DNA of 64,000 nucleotides. Origin: an uncultured Aquimarina sp. (GTDB lineage: Bacteria > Bacteroidota > Bacteroidia > Flavobacteriales > Flavobacteriaceae). The DNA lies in NCBI RefSeq assembly GCF_947500065.1, contig NZ_CANMQT010000001.1, forward strand, positions 310,001-374,000, read 5' to 3'. The notes below the pieces were generated by a model, which made no database searches, had not been told where the DNA came from, and saw only the letters and a list, made by a program, of their open reading frames with translations. Shown here one piece after another: positions 13,159 to 22,629 of this stretch. Both the position numbers and the translations under genes were made by a program. Positions within the stretch are counted from its first letter, which is position 1, and each line of letters begins with the position of its first letter.

Positions 13159-14850
13159 TTACTTTAAATGATCTAAAAAAGTATTTAACTGCTCAAATAG
13201 TTTTGTTGATTTTGCCATTTCCCTATCTATACTCCCGTTATTGTTTTTAGTTCCTTTTACTCCCGATTTATCCGTAAAAATTTTTAAATCAGACTTTTCT
13301 TTATCACCTGGATCATAGATTCGATCATAATAAAATGATCGCTCATTATTTTTAAATTGGCTTTTATTTAATACGAAAAGATCCATTTTAACTGCGCGAG
13401 GATCATAGGTGTTTAAATCAAAATAGAAAGGACTTATATTGATAACATTATCTAATGTGTCAGCTTCTTCACATATATATATGGAATGTACATTTACATA
13501 ATTAGTTTTTTCAAGGTTACGATCTGATGTCTCTTTGGAATCTTCTCTAAGAAAAATTTCTGTTTTAAATTTCGCTATTGGGTCACTACGATGTTTAATA
13601 TAATAACGGTGATGAACTGATTTAATCCGGTAATTATTAATGAACTTTGATTTTCTTAGCAATTCATATAACAATTGTTCTGAGGCCCAATAGAGCTCGT
13701 AATTGTTAATTCCTTTATCAAGAGTTTGTTCAATAAACATCTCAACTCCATCTCTGAACATTTTGAATGAAGGTACGAGTTGTTTTACAAATGTTATTTC
13801 TTTTTCCTGTCCAAATTTTTCAAGTATCTTATGACATAGACTTTTAAGGGTGTCTAAATTTTCCTTGCTGAAATTCTTTGAGGATTTTAAAAGATCAGAG
13901 ATTTCCTGGTTAGTTGCCGACATTTTATTTCTGTCTTTAGCACTCAAAAATTCATCCCATAAGATAGATAAGACAGCATATTTGCATATATCCAAATAGG
14001 TATAATAATAGCACTCAATCAACCTGAAACGTTGTTCCCCAAATTTCCTGTTTTTACGATACTCTCTGTTTCCGCCTTTTATATCAAATGCCATTATAAA
14101 GTTCCCTAAAATAAAAGGCGGACTCTTATGATAATTATCTGTAGGATTATCCGTATTTACCTCTCTAAATACTTCTGCTAAATTCTGATTAATGCGATAA
14201 TTCTCAATTTTTCTTTTGCAAATGTCATTATAAAGACCACTAAATTTTTCGAGGTGTGATCTATCAATTGGAAAGATATTATTATTTTCTATAAGGTCAT
14301 CTGCAATCGATATAGGTAAAAAGTTAAGGCGTCCCTGATTGTGATAAGAGTCCATTCTATATAATGTCCCCAATAAATAAAGTCTTTCATTTTTCTCAAG
14401 AAATACTCCACAACCGGAAAACCCCACAATCTGATCATGTTCCACATGTCTATGAGGTTCTATTACATAAAAATGTTCCGTAGGAGGTTTTTCCTTTACA
14501 ACACAATTTATCTTCATTGCCGGAAAGTCGTCTCCTTTTTTACTTTCGGGAAAACCATATATGACTACCTCATCTTCAAATTCTACTTCATCAAACACGG
14601 ATAACTCAATATCTTCAATCCGTTTAACCAGTATGATTGTGAAGTCCAGCTTTTCATGTGAAAAAGCATCTAAAACTTCCAGCTTTTCCCCGTTAGGTTT
14701 TGCCACATTTACTTTTTTGGCATCTGGATTTTCCAAATTATGCTTTGCCGTAAGAACATATGAATATTCTTCTGATATAGGGTTTAATAAACAACCACTT
14801 CCGTTGTTTACCCTAACTGAATACTTTAAGTATAAGTCGTCTATAGGCAT
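13159..14850 (-). CDS. Trypsin-like serine protease of a STAND defence operon (Avs1b-like)
   Basis: A 563-residue protein whose first 180 residues form a trypsin-like fold: GSGCLL...YVLTAKHNL gives His37, KLDFTIILV gives Asp69, and VGFSGCGVFLE gives Ser145 (SGCG in place of the usual SGGP). No signal peptide, so it acts in the cytoplasm. The C-terminal 380 residues are mainly helical and unrecognised, and probably connect to the STAND partner. The gene ends 15 nt before the STAND start and begins right at the stop of the MBL gene. The presumed role is cleavage of a host or partner protein after phage sensing (family knowledge plus inference). Confidence 0.78.
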   Translation of the reverse strand: MPIDDLYLKYSVRVNNGSGCLLNPISEEYSYVLTAKHNLENPDAKKVNVAKPNGEKLEVLDAFSHEKLDFTIILVKRIEDIELSVFDEVEFEDEVVIYGFPESKKGDDFPAMKINCVVKEKPPTEHFYVIEPHRHVEHDQIVGFSGCGVFLEKNERLYLLGTLYRMDSYHNQGRLNFLPISIADDLIENNNIFPIDRSHLEKFSGLYNDICKRKIENYRINQNLAEVFREVNTDNPTDNYHKSPPFILGNFIMAFDIKGGNREYRKNRKFGEQRFRLIECYYYTYLDICKYAVLSILWDEFLSAKDRNKMSATNQEISDLLKSSKNFSKENLDTLKSLCHKILEKFGQEKEITFVKQLVPSFKMFRDGVEMFIEQTLDKGINNYELYWASEQLLYELLRKSKFINNYRIKSVHHRYYIKHRSDPIAKFKTEIFLREDSKETSDRNLEKTNYVNVHSIYICEEADTLDNVINISPFYFDLNTYDPRAVKMDLFVLNKSQFKNNERSFYYDRIYDPGDKEKSDLKIFTDKSGVKGTKNNNGSIDREMAKSTKLFEQLNTFLDHLK

Positions 14851-15912
14851 TTAAGTCAATTTTAATTCTTGTCTGTTCAAGAATGTTGCTTCAAATCTCA
14901 TTTCATTGAGCTCTTTTTTAGTAAAAACAATTCTAGGGAGGTTATAATTAAACAATAGCTTACAACCTGGTTTATTCTTAATGATTCTGGCAAATGTTAC
15001 TTTATCCGGTAGCCCGTGCTTCAATCCATTAGTTAACGTTACAAAAGTGTCGCAATCAACTAAATTCAGGAGTTCGTCATTTGTATTTTTTTTACTGGCA
15101 TGATGTGACAACTTAAGAAGGTCTAACCTTAGGGGATTTGCACTAGTAAATCCCTGCTCTTTTAGGTATGTTGTTATTACATTGGGGTGGGCGTCTCCTA
15201 ACAATAGAATTTTGCAATCATTATATGTTAACAAAATGGCGATTGAACTGCCATTGGGAATTGAATTATCCTCAATAAAATTATCTTCAGACTTAATTAA
15301 GTCCTCTATAGAAATATGATAATCTGTTTGCTTAGGGGAAGCCTCTAGTGATAAAGGTCTTTCTGTTTGCCAGCGATTATTTAGCTTTTTAAGACCTTTT
15401 TCATTCGGTGAGAGAACAGTTATTTTACATCCTTCTAAGGTATATTCTTTTCCTTGCTTAATTATTTCTTCAACCCAACTATTTCCCTTCTTTAAATATT
15501 CTTCAAGCGTCGCTCCTTGTCGAACACTTGTATCAAGTTTAGAGTATCGATTAAGAGGAATATCTCTATCAAGAGGCTCTCCTTCATCTTCAAACATATT
15601 ACTAATTAATCTTCCTGAGTTAAACCAAACTTTTTTAATTAATGAATTGTCAAACTGTTTATTTGAATACATCCTTAGAATACCTCCAATGTGGTCATCA
15701 TCTATATGGGTTATAATCAACAAGTCAATTGATTGACCTTCTGCAGCAATTCTTCTAATTTCTTTTTTTAGATCTCCCGGTCGTCCATTTTTAGAATAGG
15801 TAGTTCCGGTACCTCCATCTATCAAAATATTTTTAACACCTTTTTCTGAATTAAAGGAAACCAAGATACTATCACCATTATAGGCTTGAAGAAATTTGAC
15901 CAACACACTCAT
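14851..15912 (-). CDS. MBL-fold metallohydrolase, ComEC-like (Avs1a-like)
   Basis: A 353-residue metallo-beta-lactamase-fold protein. Key residues: LIDGG (31-34), the metal motif THIDDDHIGG (H69, D71, D73, H74), LLLGDAHPN in the middle and LKLSHHASKKN near the C-terminus. This is the pattern of the ComEC/Rec2 C-terminal hydrolase domain as a free soluble enzyme. It is the first gene of the operon MBL-protease-STAND. In AVAST type I systems the MBL component is an accessory effector or regulator. The substrate is unknown, and a nucleic acid is plausible given the ComEC relationship. Confidence 0.85.
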   Translation of the reverse strand: MSVLVKFLQAYNGDSILVSFNSEKGVKNILIDGGTGTTYSKNGRPGDLKKEIRRIAAEGQSIDLLIITHIDDDHIGGILRMYSNKQFDNSLIKKVWFNSGRLISNMFEDEGEPLDRDIPLNRYSKLDTSVRQGATLEEYLKKGNSWVEEIIKQGKEYTLEGCKITVLSPNEKGLKKLNNRWQTERPLSLEASPKQTDYHISIEDLIKSEDNFIEDNSIPNGSSIAILLTYNDCKILLLGDAHPNVITTYLKEQGFTSANPLRLDLLKLSHHASKKNTNDELLNLVDCDTFVTLTNGLKHGLPDKVTFARIIKNKPGCKLLFNYNLPRIVFTKKELNEMRFEATFLNRQELKLT

Positions 15913-16288
15913 TGATGTTTCGTGATATCAAAAAGATATCCTTTTTTAATTACTAAATCTTTAAGGGGATTTATTGGAGTAGATTCTAAATATAGGGAAA
16001 TAATAGTTAAAAACAAAACACATTTACTTAATAATCAGAATTTTAAACATTAAAATGCTCTAAAAATTAGCATCTTATTTTTTACATAATATTGATTATT
16101 AACTTACCAGTATTCCAAAAAATATTATCTAAAATAATTTACGAAGTACTTAAACTCAAGGATATTATAAAGTGATACTTTAAAAAATTAAAGTACAAGA
16201 GTGTCTACCTTTTATCAAAAAATAACTTATCCAGATTTAAATAGAACCAACCGGAAACAAACATCCCCACGATTTGTAGTATTACCAA
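15913..16288. other. Intergenic region between divergent units
   Basis: About 375 nt of AT-rich DNA between the minus-strand defence operon and the plus-strand ATPase gene. Both promoters should lie here but I see no convincing -33/-7 pair, and no RNA gene or repeat. Confidence 0.4.
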
Positions 16289-17524
16289 ATGAAACAACAA
16301 CGCATTTCATTTGATAATTATAACGGAGCCATGGTTCCGGTAAACATAGAAACTTTGCCGGAAATACTACAAAAAGGACATCGGTTCTTCCTGGAAGCTA
16401 AAAGCTTTTATCACCAAGAACCAGAAATCAAAGAAACTATTGATATCTACCTGGAACAACTAAACGAATTTTTGTCTAATCACGAAAAATTGATCCAAAA
16501 TAACCATTCTGTTTCTTTCATTAAGACTTTTCTAGATATGCATAGCACCATTAAATCCAAAAATGAATTAAAAAACTTCATTTATGCATTACAAAAAGCA
16601 GTATCTAACAAAGAAATAACCAAAAATGATCCGTATGCCCAGCATATTAATCAGTTGCAGCATAAATTGATAAAACAACATAATGAAATGATCTTGCGGG
16701 AACAGGTGAAAATTATCATTAATCGCAAATGGCGATCTGAACTTAGAAACATTGTAAATCGAAATCCAACTGAAGGTTTATCTGGTATTGAGTATATGGT
16801 TTCTAAAGAGAACAAAAACATCCCAATTACAGACATCAAGAGGAATACATTGTTTACCTCATTTGATCAGCAACCTATCATTAGTACTACTCCAACCTTT
16901 CGATTACCCGGAGCGATTGGAGAATTGCTAGGAGATTTAGAAAAGTTTGAATTAGCCATTACCATCGAAGGTGATCAAGGTGGTGGCAAAACAAGATTTA
17001 CCTATCAATTGGCAGATGCTTTTGCAGAAATTGGAAACAAGGTTGCCATTTTTACTTTAGAGATCGGTGGTAAATCAGACCTGATTACCCGAATGAAAAA
17101 TGAGTATCTCAGTCCAAAAAACAGGAATCGTATCTCAAGAGCAGATCAACTTCCCGATGGATACAATACAATTACAAGTGCCGTTGGCACATTTGATGTG
17201 ATTATTATTGATAGTTGGAATAAAACGGGATTACCTTCACAAGATTTTGATCGCTTACGAAAAGAACATCCGGATACCATTTTCATTGTTATTTTTCAGC
17301 GTACTACCCAGAAAACCATTCGTGGTGGAACAGCACCTTTATATGATGCAGGGATTAATATCGAAGTGATCAAAGTAGATGACACCTTCAGAAATAATTA
17401 TGCAGTCACCACCAAAAATCGATATGGAATCACAGGAATTAAATACAATATTTCTACCAAAGAAATTATTGGAGCTGAGGAGACAAGAGAATTAGAAGAA
17501 CAACCTCAAACAGCAATGGTATGA
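16289..17524 (+). CDS. RecA/RadA-like P-loop ATPase of a mobile element
   Basis: A 411-residue protein. Residues 1-190 are helical with coiled-coil character. A RecA-like ATPase core begins near 205: Walker A GDQGGGKT (228-235), KVAIFTLEIGG resembling the RadA/DnaB core, Walker B FDVIIIDSW (about 302-310) and the motif IFIVIFQRTTQKTIRGG. Related proteins act in phage recombination or helicase loading. The stop overlaps the next ATG by 4 nt. The gene continues the style of the coupled module at 1-2185, which suggests that the defence operon was inserted into one mobile element. Confidence 0.65.
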   Translation: MKQQRISFDNYNGAMVPVNIETLPEILQKGHRFFLEAKSFYHQEPEIKETIDIYLEQLNEFLSNHEKLIQNNHSVSFIKTFLDMHSTIKSKNELKNFIYALQKAVSNKEITKNDPYAQHINQLQHKLIKQHNEMILREQVKIIINRKWRSELRNIVNRNPTEGLSGIEYMVSKENKNIPITDIKRNTLFTSFDQQPIISTTPTFRLPGAIGELLGDLEKFELAITIEGDQGGGKTRFTYQLADAFAEIGNKVAIFTLEIGGKSDLITRMKNEYLSPKNRNRISRADQLPDGYNTITSAVGTFDVIIIDSWNKTGLPSQDFDRLRKEHPDTIFIVIFQRTTQKTIRGGTAPLYDAGINIEVIKVDDTFRNNYAVTTKNRYGITGIKYNISTKEIIGAEETRELEEQPQTAMV

Positions 17525-18183
17525 CCTATTATTTCAAAATTATCAAAACCATCTGGAAGTTTTTACCAATAGCACTCGTTATTCTAATAGGAATCCTGTT
17601 TTTCCAATGGAAGAGAGAACGACAAAAGGTAGCAGATTTTAAGGAGATCCAAAATGCACAATTCCAGGAGATAGAAAAATGGAAAGATCAAGAAGGAAAA
17701 AGCAGAGCTAGAGCAGAAATAGCGGAGATCAATGCCAGAAATGCAAAATTGGTGATGAATCAAGAACTCCGGCAACTACTTAAAAAAGAAGTCGGAAACC
17801 TGAGACGTAACCTAATTAGTTATTCTGCTGTAAAATCTTCTACTCAAGGAAAGTTTAAGGCAAAAAGCAAGGATACAGTGTATGTGGTAAATGAATTAAA
17901 ATCATTACCCGCAAAACAATTTGGAATCCAGAATCCAGATCTGGATTTTGAAGGTATCTATGTCCCTGAACTGGATACTTTAATGGCTAATTATAAAATC
18001 ACTCACAACTTTGATATTTTCTACTACTACAAAAAGCCCGGTAAGTCTCCCTGGAATGTGTTCCGAAGAAAAAGAGCAGTCGCTGAGATCAAATTTCATA
18101 ACCACGGATCACAAGCGGATAGTCTGTTTACCTTTGTTTTGGAGAGGAAAAAAGGATTGCTAAAAAGGCTTTTTAACAAATAA
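17521..18183 (+). CDS. Membrane-anchored coiled-coil protein, unknown
   Basis: A 220-residue protein with one N-terminal membrane helix (about 12-28, FLPIALVILIGILFF). A long coiled coil follows (about 30-110, rich in E, K, R and Q), then a folded C-terminal region ending with basic residues (RKKGLLKRLFNK). It overlaps the preceding ATPase gene by 4 nt. The topology resembles phage i-spanins or tail-tether proteins, but I do not recognise the sequence. Confidence 0.55.
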   Translation: MTYYFKIIKTIWKFLPIALVILIGILFFQWKRERQKVADFKEIQNAQFQEIEKWKDQEGKSRARAEIAEINARNAKLVMNQELRQLLKKEVGNLRRNLISYSAVKSSTQGKFKAKSKDTVYVVNELKSLPAKQFGIQNPDLDFEGIYVPELDTLMANYKITHNFDIFYYYKKPGKSPWNVFRRKRAVAEIKFHNHGSQADSLFTFVLERKKGLLKRLFNK

Positions 18184-18226
18184 AATTCTGTTCACAACTT
18201 TACTGTCGGAATCTTTCCGAATTTTA

Positions 18227-18234
18227 TAATTTTG
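18227..18234 (+). promoter_or_regulatory. -7 promoter element
   Basis: TAATTTTG matches the TAnnTTTG box and lies 21 nt before the next ATG. The -33 box is not clear. Confidence 0.4.
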
Positions 18235-18254
18235 ACTAGGAAATAATCCTATTT

Positions 18255-18572
18255 ATGAAAAAGGTTTTAGTCGCGGAAAATATCATTTTGGATAAAGAAT
18301 TATTCGATTCTTTTTACTCAGATGCGAAAAGAAAAGGTGTTTTAGTAATCTCTAACAAAAAAGGAAGAGCCGAAATGAGTACAGGCATTTTTATGCTTAA
18401 TGGCGTTCCAGATATGTCAAAAGATGATTACTATATCAAGAAAACATTATTTGGGTTAATCCGAAAATATGGTTGCTTCCATTTTACTCCCAAAAGATTT
18501 CAGGAAAAAATGTTACTGTATGAATATGAGACTGAAAGTAAGACTTGGAGTAGTTATAATGAAGCTGAATAA
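18255..18572 (+). CDS. Hypothetical 105-aa protein
   Basis: A soluble 105-residue protein beginning MKKVLVAENIILDKELF with an aromatic, charged C-terminus (YEYETESKTWSSYNEAE). It has its own promoter element. I do not recognise the family. It is the last gene of the mobile module before the minus-strand restriction operon. Confidence 0.5.
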   Translation: MKKVLVAENIILDKELFDSFYSDAKRKGVLVISNKKGRAEMSTGIFMLNGVPDMSKDDYYIKKTLFGLIRKYGCFHFTPKRFQEKMLLYEYETESKTWSSYNEAE

Positions 18573-18717
18573 AGACCATAAACAAGGCTTAATTCTTGGG
18601 AACTAATATATTATTATAAATTATAAAACTTAAGATACAAAATGTATAAAAACCAATCCTTATTTTAAAATCATCCAATAAACTGGGAAAAACACTATGT
18701 TCTACAATAGAGGTCAG

Positions 18718-19773
18718 TTACAAAATGACTTGTTCATATCGATATTCAAATTCGAACTCATTAAATATACTCTTTAAATAATCTACATAGTTAATATCAG
18801 AATTGATCAAAGAGTGATTCCCAACTACAATTAATTTTTTTCTTTTTTCTGTTTGATAATTGTAAGCATATTCGATTATTTGTCCAAGTGCTTCACGAAT
18901 ACAATATTTTGCAGAAGAAGCTATTTTAACTTCATAAAAATCTATTCTATCCGGAAAATCAACTTTAAGATCTATATTAGCTTCCTCCATAGTGACATTC
19001 CGGATACCATACATCGATACTAATTCATTATATAGCTTTTGTTGAATTTTATTATGTCTTTTCGTAATAATGATCTCTTTAATATTTGATTTACGAAACG
19101 ATTCCTTGATATCTTTTAACGTTACTCCTTTCCTCCTTAGAAGATTTTCTAAATCTTCTGTCCGAATATCAGCTCTATCTTTTTCAAGATAGATCGACCA
19201 TAAAACGTACATATCATCCCAATATCTATTGATATCAATAAACCTCATTAAAAATCGATGCATTGAGGATATTTGGGTATTCTTAGCAATCTCCATCCCA
19301 AAAAGATCTGCTAAGTACTTGACAGCTTTCCTATCTGATATACTAAGGAGTCTTTTTTTAGAATAAAGGAAAGCTATCTTCCACACTACCAATGGTGCCA
19401 ATCCTTTCTCGTCAATCAAGCTAAATTTTCCTTCTTGAGATGCTTCAACTATTTCATAAATAATACCTCTTGTATATAAGAAAGCTTGCTCTCTTGTCTT
19501 CTTTACACCAGCTCTATTTCTCCAGGTGTAATCAGTATCATACCCATAATCCTTGGATTGGGGTATATTATTCTTGTTTTTTCGTTCATAAATTTCAAAT
19601 TTGGAGGAGTAAGCGGTTCCAGAAATATTCCCTAATGATCTAGTGCCATATTCTAACATATAACAAAAAGTATCCCTGCTTCCAGATTTATTATATTCCT
19701 CTAAAGTCATCTCCTTAACCCTTTCTAATGGCCAAGTATCTAAGAAATTTTGCAGTAATTGATCGTTAGTCAT
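18718..19773 (-). CDS. PD-(D/E)XK-like nuclease, last gene of the extended type I R-M operon
   Basis: A 351-residue protein. The C-terminal region (about 250-340) reads NKIQQKLYNELVSMYG, then IDLKVDF...IDFYEVKIASSA, then REALGQIIEYAYNY. This fits the PD-(D/E)XK fold, with D in IDLKVDF, E-V-K as the ExK motif, and the QxxxY helix seen in many restriction-type nucleases. The N-terminal 240 residues are unrecognised. The start overlaps the HNH gene by 4 nt. Together with the ATPase and HNH genes it forms a three-gene appendix to the restriction system. Confidence 0.6.
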   Translation of the reverse strand: MTNDQLLQNFLDTWPLERVKEMTLEEYNKSGSRDTFCYMLEYGTRSLGNISGTAYSSKFEIYERKNKNNIPQSKDYGYDTDYTWRNRAGVKKTREQAFLYTRGIIYEIVEASQEGKFSLIDEKGLAPLVVWKIAFLYSKKRLLSISDRKAVKYLADLFGMEIAKNTQISSMHRFLMRFIDINRYWDDMYVLWSIYLEKDRADIRTEDLENLLRRKGVTLKDIKESFRKSNIKEIIITKRHNKIQQKLYNELVSMYGIRNVTMEEANIDLKVDFPDRIDFYEVKIASSAKYCIREALGQIIEYAYNYQTEKRKKLIVVGNHSLINSDINYVDYLKSIFNEFEFEYRYEQVIL

Positions 19774-20852
19774 GATCTTTTAAAATATTCACACAAACCA
19801 TACAAATAAGCTTTAGGCATCGATAATAGATTTTCCACAAAAGCATCTAATACCAAAAACCCTATCGTGATGTTTGGCTGAAAAGAATCCTGCCAATATT
19901 CTAAATTATTAATTAGCTCATCAACAGTATTCGCTGGTTTTAATTTCTTACTTTTCTCTATATATTCTTTATATGTAAGTTTCCAACTATTTAAAAGTGT
20001 ATCTTCTAAATAACTTTTATAATTGGTTTTTATATTAAAAAGTGAATCCCAGCTATCAAATATATCCTGATTATTAGAATCAGTGGGTTCAATTTCTATT
20101 TCGTAAACTCCATTTTCAATATCTGGAATAGTTGGAACTTTCTTACAACTTACAGTAACCTTGATTCCACTATGCTCAGTAAATGGATAAAAAACTTTTG
20201 TTCCTCCTGTAATAGATAAAACATTTTTTGTGCCTTTTGCAGGACTTTCATTACACTTATCTCCTATGGGAATGAGATTATCAAAATTTACAGAGGAATA
20301 TGGAAAATCATCTTTACAAAGCCAATGATCCAATGCTGGTCTTGATTGCCCTGCAACATATAAGTAACCTTCTAAACCACAAAAAGGGCATATTTGGGAA
20401 TGATGAGTATTAATAAAGTTTTTAGCATATTCTTTTACTGTTGTTTTAGCTTTTAAAGTTTCAAACTTATCATACTGCAATGAATTTTTCCATAAATGCA
20501 TTAATACCGATTTTAACTCATTAGAAACTTCTGGGAAACCAGAAATAGGTTTTGCTTCAATTCCTGAAATTCTATTACATAAGTTTTCTATTTGAATACC
20601 ATCAGTAAAAGCTTTAACCAAAAGGTCCCTTTGCGCCTTGTCAGCAATAGATTTATACTTTAGATATAACCTATTAAATTTTTGATATAATCCATTTTCT
20701 AAATTATTTGTTGTCCCAAAAACTTCATTAAACCAATCAGGAAAAAGATTAATGTCGAAAGTATCAGCATTTTCCAATTTTAAAAAAAAAGTTACAGGAA
20801 TTTCCATTAAATATGATAATCCCGTTGGTTGTTTATAAAGCTGGACTATCAT
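19770..20852 (-). CDS. HNH endonuclease linked to the SMC-like ATPase
   Basis: A 360-residue protein with an HNH/zinc site in the middle: ICPFCGLEG (C155, C158), ALDHWL (D175, H176), then NFDNLIPIGDKCNE with Asn and C200. DNA cleavage by a metal-bound HNH motif is expected. It overlaps the ATPase gene by 20 nt, so the two are made together. ATPase plus HNH is the composition of Septu (PtuA/PtuB) defence pairs. Whether this is Septu proper or another family cannot be told from motifs alone. Confidence 0.7.
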   Translation of the reverse strand: MIVQLYKQPTGLSYLMEIPVTFFLKLENADTFDINLFPDWFNEVFGTTNNLENGLYQKFNRLYLKYKSIADKAQRDLLVKAFTDGIQIENLCNRISGIEAKPISGFPEVSNELKSVLMHLWKNSLQYDKFETLKAKTTVKEYAKNFINTHHSQICPFCGLEGYLYVAGQSRPALDHWLCKDDFPYSSVNFDNLIPIGDKCNESPAKGTKNVLSITGGTKVFYPFTEHSGIKVTVSCKKVPTIPDIENGVYEIEIEPTDSNNQDIFDSWDSLFNIKTNYKSYLEDTLLNSWKLTYKEYIEKSKKLKPANTVDELINNLEYWQDSFQPNITIGFLVLDAFVENLLSMPKAYLYGLCEYFKRS

Positions 20853-22629
20853 CTGTTTCTGGATTTGTTAGTTCATATAGTCGTTGATATAAGAATTGTT
20901 TTTCTGGTGATTCACCAAATTTACTAATGGCAATTCTTAATTCATCTAAATCAGACGATTGAATTGCATCTAATAGATCTTCATATGCTCTTTCAGGAAT
21001 CAATCGTGTAGATCTATTTTGCATTTTACTAATCCGCTTCATGATATAATCAACTGAAGCGCCATAGGTTTCAAAATCTAATTCTTTTATGGTTGGTTTC
21101 CCTTTTTCTTTTTGGAACCAAAGTACATTTTTGGATTTACTGTCTGATAGAACAAAAGGCGAATGTGTAGATAAAGCAACTAATTGTTGTGCCTTCTCAG
21201 GATCTTGATAGCGATCTCTTCGCAGTTTGTATATTTCATTTATAGTATAAATAAATTTTGACCTCCAATCCGGATTAAAATGAGTAGATGGTTCATCTAA
21301 TAGAAAAATAGTTCCCTCTTCTTCCATGAGCATTAAAGATCCTATTATATGCAAAAACTGATGTTCTCCATCAGAAAGATTTTTATAATACAATTCTTTT
21401 TTACTCCCTGTTTTCTTCTTAAGTTTTAAGCCATCGATATAAAAAACCTTATCCTTCTTAGGAAGCTTAGGAATCAAGTCTGAAATATTATCTTCCGATC
21501 CTGATGAAGCTTTCTTGACTCTATCCCTAATGGCATCAGAGTAATTATATATATTCAGTAAATTCATCAAGTAAAATTGGCGAAATAGATTCAGTCCATT
21601 ACTAAACTCATTCTGAAATGCCATTTTTATATTGGTACCTATCTGGCGGAAATACAAAGTAACTTTTAACCATTTTTCTGAATCTTCTTCTTTATATACA
21701 AAATCGGAATATGTACAACACCGTTCTAATTTTTCAACAAAGCTTCTGAGTTGATAGGGTAACTTAACTTCCCAAAATAACTCGCTTTCTATCATAGAGA
21801 GTAATGATTCTGAATCTGAATCTCTTAACTCTTCAATAAGTTCTAGTAAGTTTTTGGTAGCGTGATCTTTTTTAACTTTTAGATTTAGTACTATATTAAA
21901 TGAGCCCACGTCATCTACATCTGTCATAGCCTTAAGAATACCAAGCTCTTTTTGTTCTCCTGTATCATCTATATCACGCATCAAAAAATTACTTAATAGG
22001 ACAAATGGATTAGAATCATAATCCATATAGAATAGTCTATTTTGCGAAATCTCCGCGGAATCTCCACCTTCTTCTAATTCTTTAAGATACTCATCAAAAT
22101 AAAAGAAATCCATTCGAAGAAAAGGATTGCTTACCAATTCATTTTGACCAGATGAGTAGGCAATTATTTTTTTTGGTAATAATTGAGATACATTATAATC
22201 ATAACTAAGATGTTCTGAGTCTAGTACAATCCATTCTTCATCATTTGTAAACTTGATCTGTATTTCCTGTCTTGGAAGTTTTTCAATTGCCACTTTTCGA
22301 ATACTTCCCAGAGGAGTATCCGCTTTAAATGTAGTGTCTGATTGTAATAAATTATTAGCGGTCACTTTAGTTTCATATTCTATAGTAAAACCAAAAGGAC
22401 TCTTTTTTCTAACATACTTTTTTGCTTGAGAATGATGTACTGCTTCCAGATAAAAAAAGATCTCTGAAATTAATTCTAAAACATTGGATTTTCCGGAACC
22501 ATTTAATCCTGCAAGGCATACTGGGTCAATCTCATTACGATGAAAAACATTTTTGAAAATAACTTCAAATCCATTCGGTAATCCTCGAAATCCTTTTGCA
22601 TTATTGATTACAATCCTATTTATCTTCAT
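20833..22629 (-). CDS. SMC/OLD-like ATPase associated with the restriction system
   Basis: A 598-residue ABC-type ATPase: Walker A GLNGSGKS (41-48), signature NLSDGEHQFLHI, Walker B FLLDEPSTHFNPDW, and the switch motif ALSTHSPFVLSD. The middle is helical with little coiled coil, so it is compact. It resembles proteins annotated as restriction system-associated AAA family ATPase. It overlaps hsdS (14 nt) and the HNH gene (20 nt). Its probable role is sensing DNA or nucleotide state and licensing the downstream nucleases (inference). Confidence 0.78.
   Translation of the reverse strand: MKINRIVINNAKGFRGLPNGFEVIFKNVFHRNEIDPVCLAGLNGSGKSNVLELISEIFFYLEAVHHSQAKKYVRKKSPFGFTIEYETKVTANNLLQSDTTFKADTPLGSIRKVAIEKLPRQEIQIKFTNDEEWIVLDSEHLSYDYNVSQLLPKKIIAYSSGQNELVSNPFLRMDFFYFDEYLKELEEGGDSAEISQNRLFYMDYDSNPFVLLSNFLMRDIDDTGEQKELGILKAMTDVDDVGSFNIVLNLKVKKDHATKNLLELIEELRDSDSESLLSMIESELFWEVKLPYQLRSFVEKLERCCTYSDFVYKEEDSEKWLKVTLYFRQIGTNIKMAFQNEFSNGLNLFRQFYLMNLLNIYNYSDAIRDRVKKASSGSEDNISDLIPKLPKKDKVFYIDGLKLKKKTGSKKELYYKNLSDGEHQFLHIIGSLMLMEEEGTIFLLDEPSTHFNPDWRSKFIYTINEIYKLRRDRYQDPEKAQQLVALSTHSPFVLSDSKSKNVLWFQKEKGKPTIKELDFETYGASVDYIMKRISKMQNRSTRLIPERAYEDLLDAIQSSDLDELRIAISKFGESPEKQFLYQRLYELTNPETDDSPAL

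Noticed and set aside
15913-16288. RNA gene (retron or Y RNA) upstream of the AVAST-like operon
   Set aside because: No stable long stem, terminator or known motif found by eye.
19770-22629. Firm assignment of the ATPase-HNH pair as Septu (ptuA/ptuB)
   Set aside because: Composition fits, but the ATPase looks more like the restriction-associated AAA family, and a third gene is present. Motifs alone cannot decide.
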